From Parcubacteria group bacterium (lineage in GTDB: Bacteria; Patescibacteria; ABY1; Buchananbacterales; UBA6539), in NCBI GenBank assembly GCA_002687175.1, contig NYZP01000022.1, positions 1-21,590 on the forward strand: 21,590 nucleotides of DNA, written 5' to 3'. The notes under the pieces were generated by a model, which ran no database searches, was not told the origin of the DNA, and worked only from the letters and a program-made list of their open reading frames with translations. Position 1 is the stretch's first letter; each line of letters begins with the position of its first letter. Shown here piece after piece: positions 8,901 through 16,539 of the stretch. The translations under genes were made by a program, and so were the position numbers.

Positions 8901-10001
8901 ATGAAAAATAATGATAAAAAAAGGAAAAAAGATCTAACTTGGTTGTTTTGGTATATTAATGAAAAATACGGTAATTATCAAAGGAAGAAAGAAAAACCTG
9001 AGCGACGAAAAAAAGAACTTAGTAATAAAAGTATAAAGATACCAAATTTCGCAATTTTAGATGTAACTATGGTATGTAATTTAAATTGTCCGATGTGTTG
9101 CGTAAAAGACAGGCTAAACGTAAAGACTGATAAGAGTTTAGCCCTAGAAGAAATTAAGATTGTTATTAATAATCTTAAAGATCATCATGTTGAAAGAGTA
9201 ATGTTGCTTGGAGGAGAACCATTTACTAGACATGACCTTGTAGATATTATTGATTATATTACACGGAAACAGATAAAAGTTATAGTTGTAACTAATGCCA
9301 CATTGATAGATGATAGAATTATTGAAAAATTAAAAAAATATAAAGACAATCTCTCCTTCAAGGTGTCATTGGACGGAATTAAAAATACACACGACCTTAT
9401 TAGGGGTAAGGGGTCATATGATAAATTAATCGATACTGTAAAGAAATTGAAAAACGACTTCGTTGTATACTTTAACACTACGTTAATGAAGATTAATTTG
9501 TCCGAGGTAGATGAATTAATTGCACTAACCTATTCATTAGATATTGAAGGAATAGATCTATATTTTGAGATGAATTATACTCAAGAGGAAATAAATAAAA
9601 GTGAACAGATGTTGAAAACAAAAATTTGTCAAAATATTTCAGATAAAAAATTTGAATATCCTTATGAAGATTTTTTAGAAATTTTTAAAAAAATAAAAGG
9701 TAGAGAAAAAGTAGAAATTCATCCGTCTATATTAAAAAATACAGATAATCATAGACGTTTTTATCACTCTGATTATGGACCAGTCAAGTTAAGTTGTAAT
9801 GTGTCAGACGCCATCTGCATAAATCAAACCGGTAATGTAAGGATGTGTTATTTTTCTGATTTATATGCAGGTAATTTACTTGAACAGCCATTAAGCAAGA
9901 TATGGAACTCTGAAAGATTTCGAAATTACAGAAGGGATCTGATCGCCAGCAACATGACTCCGGCGTGTAATAAATGTTGTATGCTTGATTGTGTAAATTA
10001 A
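8901..10001 (+). CDS. Radical SAM/SPASM protein with basic N-terminal extension
   Basis: This 366-residue enzyme starts with a lysine/arginine-rich stretch of about 45 residues (rich in KK and ERRKK) of unknown use. The radical SAM core follows: C59, C63 and C66 (CNLNCPMC), LLGGEPFTRHDLVD as the SAM-binding strand, and FKVSLDGIKNTHDLI. The C-terminal SPASM-like domain shows LSCNVSDAICINQTGNVRMC, the family's GNLLEQPLSKIWNSERFRN segment and a final CNKCCMLDC. It is the last plus-strand gene of the first run. It ends 14 bases from the end of the convergent methyltransferase gene, with no clear hairpin terminator between them. The substrate is unknown. Confidence 0.92.
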   Translation: MKNNDKKRKKDLTWLFWYINEKYGNYQRKKEKPERRKKELSNKSIKIPNFAILDVTMVCNLNCPMCCVKDRLNVKTDKSLALEEIKIVINNLKDHHVERVMLLGGEPFTRHDLVDIIDYITRKQIKVIVVTNATLIDDRIIEKLKKYKDNLSFKVSLDGIKNTHDLIRGKGSYDKLIDTVKKLKNDFVVYFNTTLMKINLSEVDELIALTYSLDIEGIDLYFEMNYTQEEINKSEQMLKTKICQNISDKKFEYPYEDFLEIFKKIKGREKVEIHPSILKNTDNHRRFYHSDYGPVKLSCNVSDAICINQTGNVRMCYFSDLYAGNLLEQPLSKIWNSERFRNYRRDLIASNMTPACNKCCMLDCVN

Positions 10002-10014
10002 TTTTTTAAATGTT

Positions 10015-10806
10015 TTAATTTTGGATGTAGATTTCAGTTACATCTTTTTTTAAGAATTCAACTTCATCAATCTTTTCAATTTTTTCTAAATTATACTTGT
10101 ATAAATTGAACTTATTTTTAGTTAGTAAGTCAAATAATTTTTTTCGGTCAATGTCATGAATATCCATAATAATCTTTAAATTTTTTTGCTGAAGTAATTT
10201 ACTTGCACCTTCTAAGACTTTAATCTCAGCTCCTTCAACGTCAATTTTTATTAAGTCTACATTGACGATATTTTTTTCTTTTATAAAGTCGTCCAATTTT
10301 ATAGTTTTGACCATGGTTGAGCCAAACCCCATATCCTTTATTAAAGTTCCCTGACCGGAGAAATTTCCTTTAAAAAAATTAGTAAAACCATTTTCATTAT
10401 AAATGGCTAATTGAGATGGTCTGACATTTTTTGAATTATTTGCTTTAATACTTTTTTTAATCCACGAGCAGTTTTCTGGATCAGGCTCTATTGAGTAGAC
10501 CATCCCTGTTCCTTTCATAAGTTTAATTGATAAAAAAGTAAAATATCCCTTATTAGCGCCAATATCAATAATAGTCATATTGGGTTTTACTAGTTGCTTA
10601 AACAAGTTTATTTTTTCTAATTCATAAAATCCCAGAAATCTTTCTTTCATCATGTGAGACTCTCTAAGATTAAGATAAATTTTTCCACCTTGGTAATTAA
10701 TCAAGTAGTATTTATCCGGTATCCAACTATTATACTTGCTAATAATCCTAAATATTTTTTTTCGTAAGCTTAAGGGTAATTTAAATAAAGGTATAGGTAT
10801 TTTCAT
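10015..10806 (-). CDS. FkbM-family methyltransferase
   Basis: This SAM-dependent class I methyltransferase of 263 residues has motif I IIDIGANKGYFTF (around D81-G83), the acidic ribose-binding loop SIEPDPENCSW, and the FkbM hallmark VDLIKIDVEGAEIKVLEGAS. FkbM enzymes commonly O-methylate sugars or other small hydroxyl groups, and here the likely target is the locus glycan. The frame also opens at a TTG at 10821, but I chose the ATG at 10806 because it overlaps the TGA of the upstream gene as ATGA (10803-10806). That arrangement indicates translational coupling with the DUF6473-like gene. It is the last gene of the minus-strand trio. Confidence 0.93.
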   Translation of the reverse strand: MKIPIPLFKLPLSLRKKIFRIISKYNSWIPDKYYLINYQGGKIYLNLRESHMMKERFLGFYELEKINLFKQLVKPNMTIIDIGANKGYFTFLSIKLMKGTGMVYSIEPDPENCSWIKKSIKANNSKNVRPSQLAIYNENGFTNFFKGNFSGQGTLIKDMGFGSTMVKTIKLDDFIKEKNIVNVDLIKIDVEGAEIKVLEGASKLLQQKNLKIIMDIHDIDRKKLFDLLTKNKFNLYKYNLEKIEKIDEVEFLKKDVTEIYIQN

Positions 10807-11768
10807 AAAAATTTTTGACAAATAGGCTCTAGTAATTTAGCCGCATCCTCATTCATTTCCGGGGAGGGATAGTAGCTGTTATGGGTAAATTTACTGGTAA
10901 ATATTTTATGGATTTTGGAGTTATCAATTGTTATTGGCTTACCGGTAAATCTACTTGAAAGCAATTGAGGACTTCCTTGGTAAGATATGCATTCAACATA
11001 TTTATCGCTAAATTGTTTTATTTGCTCGACCATTTGTTTATTTACTAGTTGAGGGAACTCGCCAAATAATTTATTAACATCAGTATACTTTTCTTTATAA
11101 TCAGGTTTCCTTTTGGAAAACCAAAATAGAATCTTAGGAACTTTTATTTCTGTTAAAAGTTTTTTATAGTTATTTACCCAATTAGATCTTGATTCCGCCA
11201 CTATTTTTTTAGCCTTTTTTTGACCCAATAAGCCAATTGTTTTTCTGAAAGGTAGGTGCCACTTACGAAATTCACTTTCTAATAAATGATGATAGGCATC
11301 ATCTGCAGTTGTCATACTTCCGTCGGAATTTTTTGTTAGAATACCACCAGCTCCGGCCAGCGTATTAAATAGGGCATTGTTTTCACTTCTGCCTGACATA
11401 ACTTGTACTATTACAAATTTTGCATTATTTATGTATTTCAATAATTCATCATGTAGCAAAAAGAATGATGGTCCTGCTCCACCTACACCAAAGTTAAGAA
11501 CCGGTTTTTGTAGTTTTTCCTGTAGTAACGTGGGATATGGTTTTTCACAAAAACAACCAAAAGTTTGGGCGGCACCAACACACACAAAATATTCACTCTT
11601 TTTTAAGCTCGCTATCTTAGGCCCCCTGAAGCCAATTTCACTATTTTTTAAAGTGTGTGTTTGATAGTCTATTACTTCCCAGTCTCTACTTAGGTAACCA
11701 TCATTATAAAGATTTAATGTAGGGCTATCGGGTTTATGACTTCTGCTTTGGTTATATATACTTTTCAT
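10803..11768 (-). CDS. DUF6473-like protein, possible SGNH-fold enzyme
   Basis: This protein of about 321 residues has no function I can assign. Its pattern matches DUF6473 proteins as I remember them: an FRGP near residue 45 (EIGFRGPKIASL), then FVCVGAAQTFGCFCEKPYP, then VLNFGVGGAGPSFFL and KFVIVQVMSGRSENN. The G-A-A-Q-T-F-G and GVGGAGP loops recall SGNH-hydrolase glycine/serine blocks, but a clear catalytic Ser is not seen in the first block, so hydrolase activity is uncertain. Start: the ATG at 11768 comes 4 bases after the sulfotransferase stop; an ATG at 11798 would overlap that gene by 26 bases and cannot be excluded. The end overlaps the methyltransferase start as ATGA. Confidence 0.72.
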   Translation of the reverse strand: MKSIYNQSRSHKPDSPTLNLYNDGYLSRDWEVIDYQTHTLKNSEIGFRGPKIASLKKSEYFVCVGAAQTFGCFCEKPYPTLLQEKLQKPVLNFGVGGAGPSFFLLHDELLKYINNAKFVIVQVMSGRSENNALFNTLAGAGGILTKNSDGSMTTADDAYHHLLESEFRKWHLPFRKTIGLLGQKKAKKIVAESRSNWVNNYKKLLTEIKVPKILFWFSKRKPDYKEKYTDVNKLFGEFPQLVNKQMVEQIKQFSDKYVECISYQGSPQLLSSRFTGKPITIDNSKIHKIFTSKFTHNSYYPSPEMNEDAAKLLEPICQKFL

Positions 11769-11772
11769 ATTA

Positions 11773-12621
11773 TCATTTTCGTTCGAGCAAATAACCATAT
11801 TCTTTAGAGCTAAGTTTATCTATCTCATTAATGTTAGGGATAATTTTATATATTTTTTCAGAGAGTAATTTAGTTTTTTTAGGATTGAGAAGATTTTTTA
11901 ATCGATGTAACTTTGGGTCTAAGGAATGTTCCCTTAGAAATTTTAGAGTAAATATTTTAAAGAAATCATTATGCTTTAGGGAAATTTCTTTTTTTTCTAA
12001 AAAACGAAGGATCTCATTTATTTTTTTGATTTTTTGAGATTCTTTTAAGTTATAGTTAAATATATCTTCATAGCATACTTCAATAAAATCAGAGTTATTT
12101 TTTTTTAATACATTTCGATAGAATTTCACCTCATCTTTGAAGGTTTCACATTTTTTTAGTATCAGTTTTTTGTCCAGTTTTATTTTACTATATTCTACAT
12201 CCTTAGTTTCTTGTGAATCATCTTCTAGTACATGCCACAGCTTTGTTTCTTTAGCAATCGTATCAGAAACAGCAGCTTGGATGAAATTTTTTCTCCATAA
12301 GAATATTATTTTTATTTTTTTATCTCTTAAAAGGAGATGCTTATTATACTCTGGTTTCAGTTGATACCATATATGTTTAAATCCATCGTAAGAACTAAAA
12401 AGAAAATTTATATATTCGTCCAGCTGGGACTTTTTTTCAAATATTGCTTCAGCGCTATTAGTAGTGCCATTGAACATTTGAATCAGATTTTTATTTTGTG
12501 CCCAATCCGTATTAAATGGCTCAAAAGAGAATGTGTTTATATCAGAATTTAAATGTAAAATCCTGCTTAGGGTAGTACTCCCGCTTCTTTGATGGGAAAA
12601 AATAATAAAATTTTTTGACAT
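11773..12621 (-). CDS. Sulfotransferase family protein
   Basis: This 282-residue protein begins with FIIFSHQRSGSTTLSRILH. The RSGST segment at residues 11-15 is the 5'-phosphosulfate-binding loop of PAPS-dependent sulfotransferases. Later, KIIFLWRKNFIQAAVSDTIA matches the region where the family binds the 3'-phosphate (Arg and a following Ser), and FIEVCYEDIF is the usual structural strand. The enzyme would put sulfate on a sugar hydroxyl or a lipid. No PAPS-making genes are in the window. It is the first gene of the minus-strand trio, and its promoter probably lies in 12661-12697. Sulfation of this locus's glycan is inferred from the neighbours. Confidence 0.87.
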   Translation of the reverse strand: MSKNFIIFSHQRSGSTTLSRILHLNSDINTFSFEPFNTDWAQNKNLIQMFNGTTNSAEAIFEKKSQLDEYINFLFSSYDGFKHIWYQLKPEYNKHLLLRDKKIKIIFLWRKNFIQAAVSDTIAKETKLWHVLEDDSQETKDVEYSKIKLDKKLILKKCETFKDEVKFYRNVLKKNNSDFIEVCYEDIFNYNLKESQKIKKINEILRFLEKKEISLKHNDFFKIFTLKFLREHSLDPKLHRLKNLLNPKKTKLLSEKIYKIIPNINEIDKLSSKEYGYLLERK

Positions 12622-12667
12622 TTTCTATTTATAAAAATTTAAGCGATCCTGGGTAACCATATTATAT

Positions 12668-12697
12668 ATTATATCCAAAAAGTACATTTGTAAACAA
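12668..12697 (-). promoter_or_regulatory. Candidate sigma-70-type promoter for the sulfotransferase operon
   Basis: Read on the minus strand, TATAAT lies at 12668-12673, with a second TATAAT just downstream at 12661-12666. Possible -35 elements are TTTACA (12689-12694, 15-base spacer) or TTGTTT (12692-12697, 18-base spacer). The -10 is about 47 bases from the ATG at 12621. The region is very AT-rich, so chance matches are easy. Confidence 0.4.
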
Positions 12698-12713
12698 TTT
12701 ATCTTAATTTATT

Positions 12714-12743
12714 TTGACATATTTGGCACATTTGATATATATT
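12714..12743 (+). promoter_or_regulatory. Candidate sigma-70-type promoter facing the dodecin remnant and radical SAM pair
   Basis: A consensus TTGACA at 12714-12719 is followed, after 18 bases, by TATATT at 12738-12743. Another -10-like TATGAT lies at 12766-12771. The first promoter sits about 47 bases before the ATG of the decayed dodecin-like frame at 12790, as expected if it once served that gene. It could now drive the radical SAM pair at 12987. Confidence 0.4.
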
Positions 12744-12789
12744 ATTGTTTTAAATATAGGTTAAATATGATAAAATTAGAGTAGTTTGT

Positions 12790-12980
12790 ATGGTTATAAT
12801 TGTTAAAATAGTTGAAGTATCAAATTCTTCAGTAGTTTCTACCCTGTAGCCTTTGAGATAGCATTTAAAAAAGCAAAAGTTAGTAATAAGTCAGTAATCA
12901 TTGATGTCAAAATAAATCAATCAGCAATGAAGTGGTAATGATCGCTACTGGTCAAGATTGTATCAACTAATAAAAAAATT
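12790..12980 (+). pseudogene. Probable decayed dodecin-like gene
   Basis: The ATG at 12790 begins MVIIVKIVEVSNSS, which resembles the first strand of dodecins, small flavin-binding proteins of about 65-70 residues. That frame stops at TAG 12847-12849. The frame beginning at 12849 then reads AFEIAFKKAKVSNKSVIIDV followed by KINQSAMKW, matching the dodecin helix (FE-A---A) and second strand in order, until TAA/TGA at 12936-12941. Later codons (LLVKIVSTN) could be the last strand. One frameshift and two stops would be needed to explain the break. The order and spacing fit dodecin, but the match is by eye and the fragment is short. A chance resemblance remains possible. Confidence 0.4.
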
Positions 12981-12986
12981 AAAAAT

Positions 12987-14591
12987 ATGAAAATAGCTTT
13001 AATATCAACTGACATGCATGTTTATACTCACGGACTGAGGGCTATTTCGACTTATTTAAAACAACATGGCCATGAAACTATCATCATATCCATGCCAAGC
13101 ATGAACAATGTTGGTTTGGTGAAAGATTATAAACGACTTTATTCCGATGAGGCCTTAAAAAATATGGCTGCTCTAGTTGAAGATTGCCAGTTAGTTGGTG
13201 TTTGTAGTATTGCCGCTAATTTTGAAAAAGCGATTCAAGTTGTTGATACAATAAAGCCTTTGAAAATTCCCACAGTCTGGGGCGGTATATTTCCAACAAC
13301 TTATTCTGAATTTTGTATTAAACATTGTGATATTATCTGTGTCGGAGAAGGAGAAATGGCCATTTGTGAGTTAGCCGATCGGATTGAAGCAAATGAAAAT
13401 TATTTTGACGTTAAAAATTTTTGGTTCAAGAAAGATAACCAAGTTATAAAAAATTCTATGAGACCAATGATCCATGAACTTGATGATCTTTATCCTGATT
13501 ATGATTTAGAGACTAATTTTGTTTTGGAAAATAATAAAGAGATAGTAAAATTATCTGACAAACATCTTGAATATTGGCTGTTTTATCAGGGAACTCGCGG
13601 TTGTTTTTACTCGTGTAAATTTTGCTGTAATTATCAATTAGATAAGATGTACAATGATCGAAGCAGAAAGATTAGAAAAAAAAGCGTTCCGGCGATGATT
13701 AAAGACATAAAAGAAATTAGAAGTAAATTTTCAACTATAAAATATGTTTGGTTTAATGACGATGACATGAATGTACTTACGATAGACGAAACGAAGCAAT
13801 TCAGCGAGCTTTACAAAAAAGAAATCAATTTACCTTTTAAAATATACATGAGTCCGCCAACGGTAAACGAAGAAAAATTAAAGTATTTTTTGGAAGCCGG
13901 GTTAGATCAAATAGAACTCGGCATTCAAACCGGTAGTGACAGAGTTAATAAAGAACTCTATGGTCGTCCAATATTTAGAGCTAATATCTTAAAAGCCGCT
14001 AAAATATTAAATAAGCAGAAAAAAAGGATGAGTTCGCCGTCTTATCAGATTATTGCTAATAATCCATACGAAAATCAACAAGATGTATTAGATACTATAA
14101 GCCTACTACAGAAAATACCAGCCCCTTACAAGATGCAACCATTTGGTTTGGTATTTTTTCCGGGGACGCCATTGTATGACATGGCAGTGAAAGATGGTAT
14201 TGTTAAAAAATTTGAGGACTCTGGTTACGATTTGGATTTTAATGATATGTCACAACACCTAGGCTTAGGTAGAAAAAATTTCTATTTGAACTGCTTGATT
14301 AATTACATGGGTGGTTCTACTACAAGGTATCGACATGGTTTATTGCCAAAGTTTATATTACCATTTTTATTAAATACCAAGATAATAAATTTCTTTGATA
14401 AAAATCATAATTTTTTATCGGTGCTTAATATTGCTAAAAGTAATTTAAGCAAAATAAAAATTGTTGCCTATATGTCGCGGAAGTTTTTTAAAGTGAAAGG
14501 TTGGATCTATGGTTTAGTGCCTATAGAAATTAAAAAAGTAATAAAGATTTTTTTAAAGAAAGGAGTAGTTTATGAAGTTAAAGAGAGATAA
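12987..14591 (+). CDS. B12-binding-type radical SAM protein
   Basis: This 534-residue enzyme has the two-part layout of class B radical SAM proteins. Residues about 1-135 form a Rossmann-like cobalamin-binding domain (MKIALISTDMHVYTHGLR, IPTVWGGIFPTTYSEF, DIICVGEGEMAICELADRI). Then comes the radical SAM domain with C206, C210 and C213 (CFYSCKFC), FNDDDMNVLT, and LDQIELGIQTGSD. About 150 residues of unassigned, basic and partly hydrophobic sequence form the C-terminus. Such proteins methylate unactivated carbons or rearrange rings using SAM with or without methylcobalamin. Whether cobalamin is truly bound is not shown, as the subfamily often lacks the DXHXXG motif, and I see none. Its last 20 bases overlap the next gene, so the pair is probably made together. 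Confidence 0.9.
   Translation: MKIALISTDMHVYTHGLRAISTYLKQHGHETIIISMPSMNNVGLVKDYKRLYSDEALKNMAALVEDCQLVGVCSIAANFEKAIQVVDTIKPLKIPTVWGGIFPTTYSEFCIKHCDIICVGEGEMAICELADRIEANENYFDVKNFWFKKDNQVIKNSMRPMIHELDDLYPDYDLETNFVLENNKEIVKLSDKHLEYWLFYQGTRGCFYSCKFCCNYQLDKMYNDRSRKIRKKSVPAMIKDIKEIRSKFSTIKYVWFNDDDMNVLTIDETKQFSELYKKEINLPFKIYMSPPTVNEEKLKYFLEAGLDQIELGIQTGSDRVNKELYGRPIFRANILKAAKILNKQKKRMSSPSYQIIANNPYENQQDVLDTISLLQKIPAPYKMQPFGLVFFPGTPLYDMAVKDGIVKKFEDSGYDLDFNDMSQHLGLGRKNFYLNCLINYMGGSTTRYRHGLLPKFILPFLLNTKIINFFDKNHNFLSVLNIAKSNLSKIKIVAYMSRKFFKVKGWIYGLVPIEIKKVIKIFLKKGVVYEVKER
14556..14565 (+). promoter_or_regulatory. Strong Shine-Dalgarno site inside the upstream gene
   Basis: AAGAAAGGAG, containing AGGAG at 14561-14565, lies 6 bases before the ATG at 14572 and inside the coding region of the B12-type gene. 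It supports the 14572 start and the 20-base gene overlap. It stands out because most starts in this window have no such site. Confidence 0.7.
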
Positions 14592-15804
14592 ATTAATTAA
14601 AAAAACTAAAAGTACTTGTCCAGTTTGTTTAGACGAGATTTCGGCCAATATTTTTGAAGAAAATGGTAAGGCAGTAATGGAGAAAAGATGTGAACAACAC
14701 GGTGAGTTTGAGGCGGTAATTGAGAATGATGTTGATTTTTATAAAGAAATACTGAAGAAGAAACCAAAGTTTGAGATCAATCGTGATTCGGTTATAATTC
14801 CCATCGCTTATGGTTGCAATCTAAGTTGCAAATATTGTTATTTGCCAGATCGGGAGCATAAGGAGCTTACAACTGAAGAAATAAAGTCTTATATAGATAA
14901 TCCAGGTTATTCTGTCATTGCCTTCAGTGGCGGAGAAGCTACTTTGAATCCAGATATTTTTGATTTAATAAAATATGCTACGCTAAAAGGTAAAGAAACT
15001 TGCCTTCTTACTAATGGTATAAAATTAGCTTCTGAAGATTACGTAAAAAATCTTAAAAATAGTGGCTTAGAAGCTGTACTTTTTTCTTTTAATTCATTTG
15101 ATGATAATAAATTAGAGAAGATTGACAGCAAAAGACTGTTACAGACTAAACTAAAAGCCCTTAAGAATTTAAAAAGAGAAAAAATAAAAATAACTTTTTC
15201 TTTTAGCTGGCTTAAAGGTACTAATGATAAGGATTTTATAAAAGCTTTAAAATTTGCCTTGAACAATAACAATGTTTTTGAATTTCGCTGTCGAGTATAT
15301 GCAATGATTGGTCGATATACACAAACCCAAGATAACACTTTGTCTGATTTTATTAAACTAATGGCTAAAGAAACGAATATACCATCAGACGATTACTTTA
15401 ATTACTGGCTTGGATTAGGAGATGCTCATCAAAATTCACCTGACTATCACAGCCAATATTTGTTTCATATTAATTATTACGATTTTATTTTTAGTACCAA
15501 GCTTGCCAAAAGACTCAGAAGTTCAATATTTACTTATCCAAAATATTTAACATATCTGATAGAGCATTTTGGTTTTTTATATTTCTTAAGGATTACCTAT
15601 GCACATTTCTCAAGAAAGAAAATTCCGGAGCTATCTATTAGAATGTTTAGTTGGCCGGATAAAAACGATATTGATTTAAATGAAGTTAGACATGATAATT
15701 TAGATCATGTGGCATTGGATGGTTCTTCCAATCCTTTTTTTGAAACAATGATGCTTAACGAAAGAATACGCACCAGACTTAAAAAAGAATCTCCTTTGGT
15801 CTAA
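14572..15804 (+). CDS. Radical SAM protein with N-terminal zinc-ribbon-like element (Tes/MJ0619-like)
   Basis: This 410-residue enzyme starts with a short metal-ribbon-like element: C16 and C19 (STCPVC) and C40 with H43 (KRCEQHGEF). A radical SAM core follows, with C82, C86 and C89 (CNLSCKYC), FSGGEATLNPDIF, CLLTNGIKL and VLFSFNSFDD. The CPXC...CXXHG head followed by this core is the layout I know from the group including tetraether lipid synthase (Tes) and the MJ0619 methylase. Those enzymes join or methylate unactivated carbons. The C-terminal half is unassigned, and the protein is shorter than Tes as I recall it. Lipid or carrier modification is therefore a possibility, not a call. It overlaps the B12-type gene by 20 bases and ends directly against the convergent ABC gene. 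Confidence 0.85.
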   Translation: MKLKRDKLIKKTKSTCPVCLDEISANIFEENGKAVMEKRCEQHGEFEAVIENDVDFYKEILKKKPKFEINRDSVIIPIAYGCNLSCKYCYLPDREHKELTTEEIKSYIDNPGYSVIAFSGGEATLNPDIFDLIKYATLKGKETCLLTNGIKLASEDYVKNLKNSGLEAVLFSFNSFDDNKLEKIDSKRLLQTKLKALKNLKREKIKITFSFSWLKGTNDKDFIKALKFALNNNNVFEFRCRVYAMIGRYTQTQDNTLSDFIKLMAKETNIPSDDYFNYWLGLGDAHQNSPDYHSQYLFHINYYDFIFSTKLAKRLRSSIFTYPKYLTYLIEHFGFLYFLRITYAHFSRKKIPELSIRMFSWPDKNDIDLNEVRHDNLDHVALDGSSNPFFETMMLNERIRTRLKKESPLV

Positions 15805-16539
15805 TTATAAGTTGAAAAATTTCTTATAGGATTGTATCACCTCTTCAGGGTTTCCCATTTCAATAATTTTGCCTTTATTAAGCCAGATGAGTCTGTCTGA
15901 CCGTCTTGCTGTTTCCAGGTCATGAGTGACAAATAGATAACAAGCTCCGTTATTGACTATTTTATTCATGCTGACCTTTTCTTTTTGGCTGAATTGTTCA
16001 TCTCTATGGATAAAAACCTCATCATATAAAATAATATCTGGATTGCAATGATGAAGTATTGAAGAGCCGAGACGATAAGTCATACCATTTGAAAATTGAT
16101 ATAATTTAGTGTTGACATAGTCTTCAAGCCCGGAAAATTCAACTATTGAATCAAATCTCTTTTTAGTGGTTTTTTTATTAAGTCCAAATAAAGAGCAAAG
16201 CAGGTAGATATTTTCTTTCATACTTAACCTGTCATATAATGACGTTCCTGAACCTATTGCGGAGACTATATTCCCGGTAGTTTTTATTTTACCTTTATCC
16301 GGTTGGTAGATATTGGCGATAAGTCTTAATAAAGTACTTTTGCCTGAACCGTTAACGCCAATAATGCCAACTCTTTCGCCGGCTTTAACACTAAAAGATA
16401 CATCGGTTAATGACCACAGATCTTTTTTTGGTTCCCGGCCGGAAAAAAATGAAATAATCTTTGATAAAGCACCTTGTTCTTTGGCAAAACCGATTTTGAA
16501 TTTTTTTGATACGTTGTCGATAATAACTCTTTCTATCAT
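15805..16539 (-). CDS. ABC exporter ATPase of the Wzt/TagH polysaccharide type
   Basis: This 244-residue ATPase has Walker A GVNGSGKST at residues 61-69, Q-loop region SAIGSGTSLYDRLSMKENIY, signature region QFSNGMTYRLG, Walker B plus catalytic glutamate DIILYDEVFIHRD, and H-loop FVTHDLETARRSDR. The long loop before the core (residues 20-40) and the order of motifs match ATPases that power export of O-antigen, teichoic acid and similar polymers. It is a short form without the C-terminal carbohydrate-binding domain of some Wzt proteins. The Walker B neighbourhood (EVFIHRDEQF in place of the usual EVLAVGD) is unusual. It overlaps the permease stop as ATGA. Confidence 0.93.
   Translation of the reverse strand: MIERVIIDNVSKKFKIGFAKEQGALSKIISFFSGREPKKDLWSLTDVSFSVKAGERVGIIGVNGSGKSTLLRLIANIYQPDKGKIKTTGNIVSAIGSGTSLYDRLSMKENIYLLCSLFGLNKKTTKKRFDSIVEFSGLEDYVNTKLYQFSNGMTYRLGSSILHHCNPDIILYDEVFIHRDEQFSQKEKVSMNKIVNNGACYLFVTHDLETARRSDRLIWLNKGKIIEMGNPEEVIQSYKKFFNL

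Noticed and set aside
10002..10014. A terminator between the convergent radical SAM and FkbM genes
   Set aside because: The 13-base gap is T-rich but has no stem, so I did not call it.
12622..12986. A RiPP precursor peptide to serve the SPASM proteins
   Set aside because: The only sizeable non-coding stretch holds promoters and a dodecin-like remnant. No short frame with a leader, a repeated core or a conserved Cys/Gly pattern was found here or in the other gaps, which are shorter than 40 bases.
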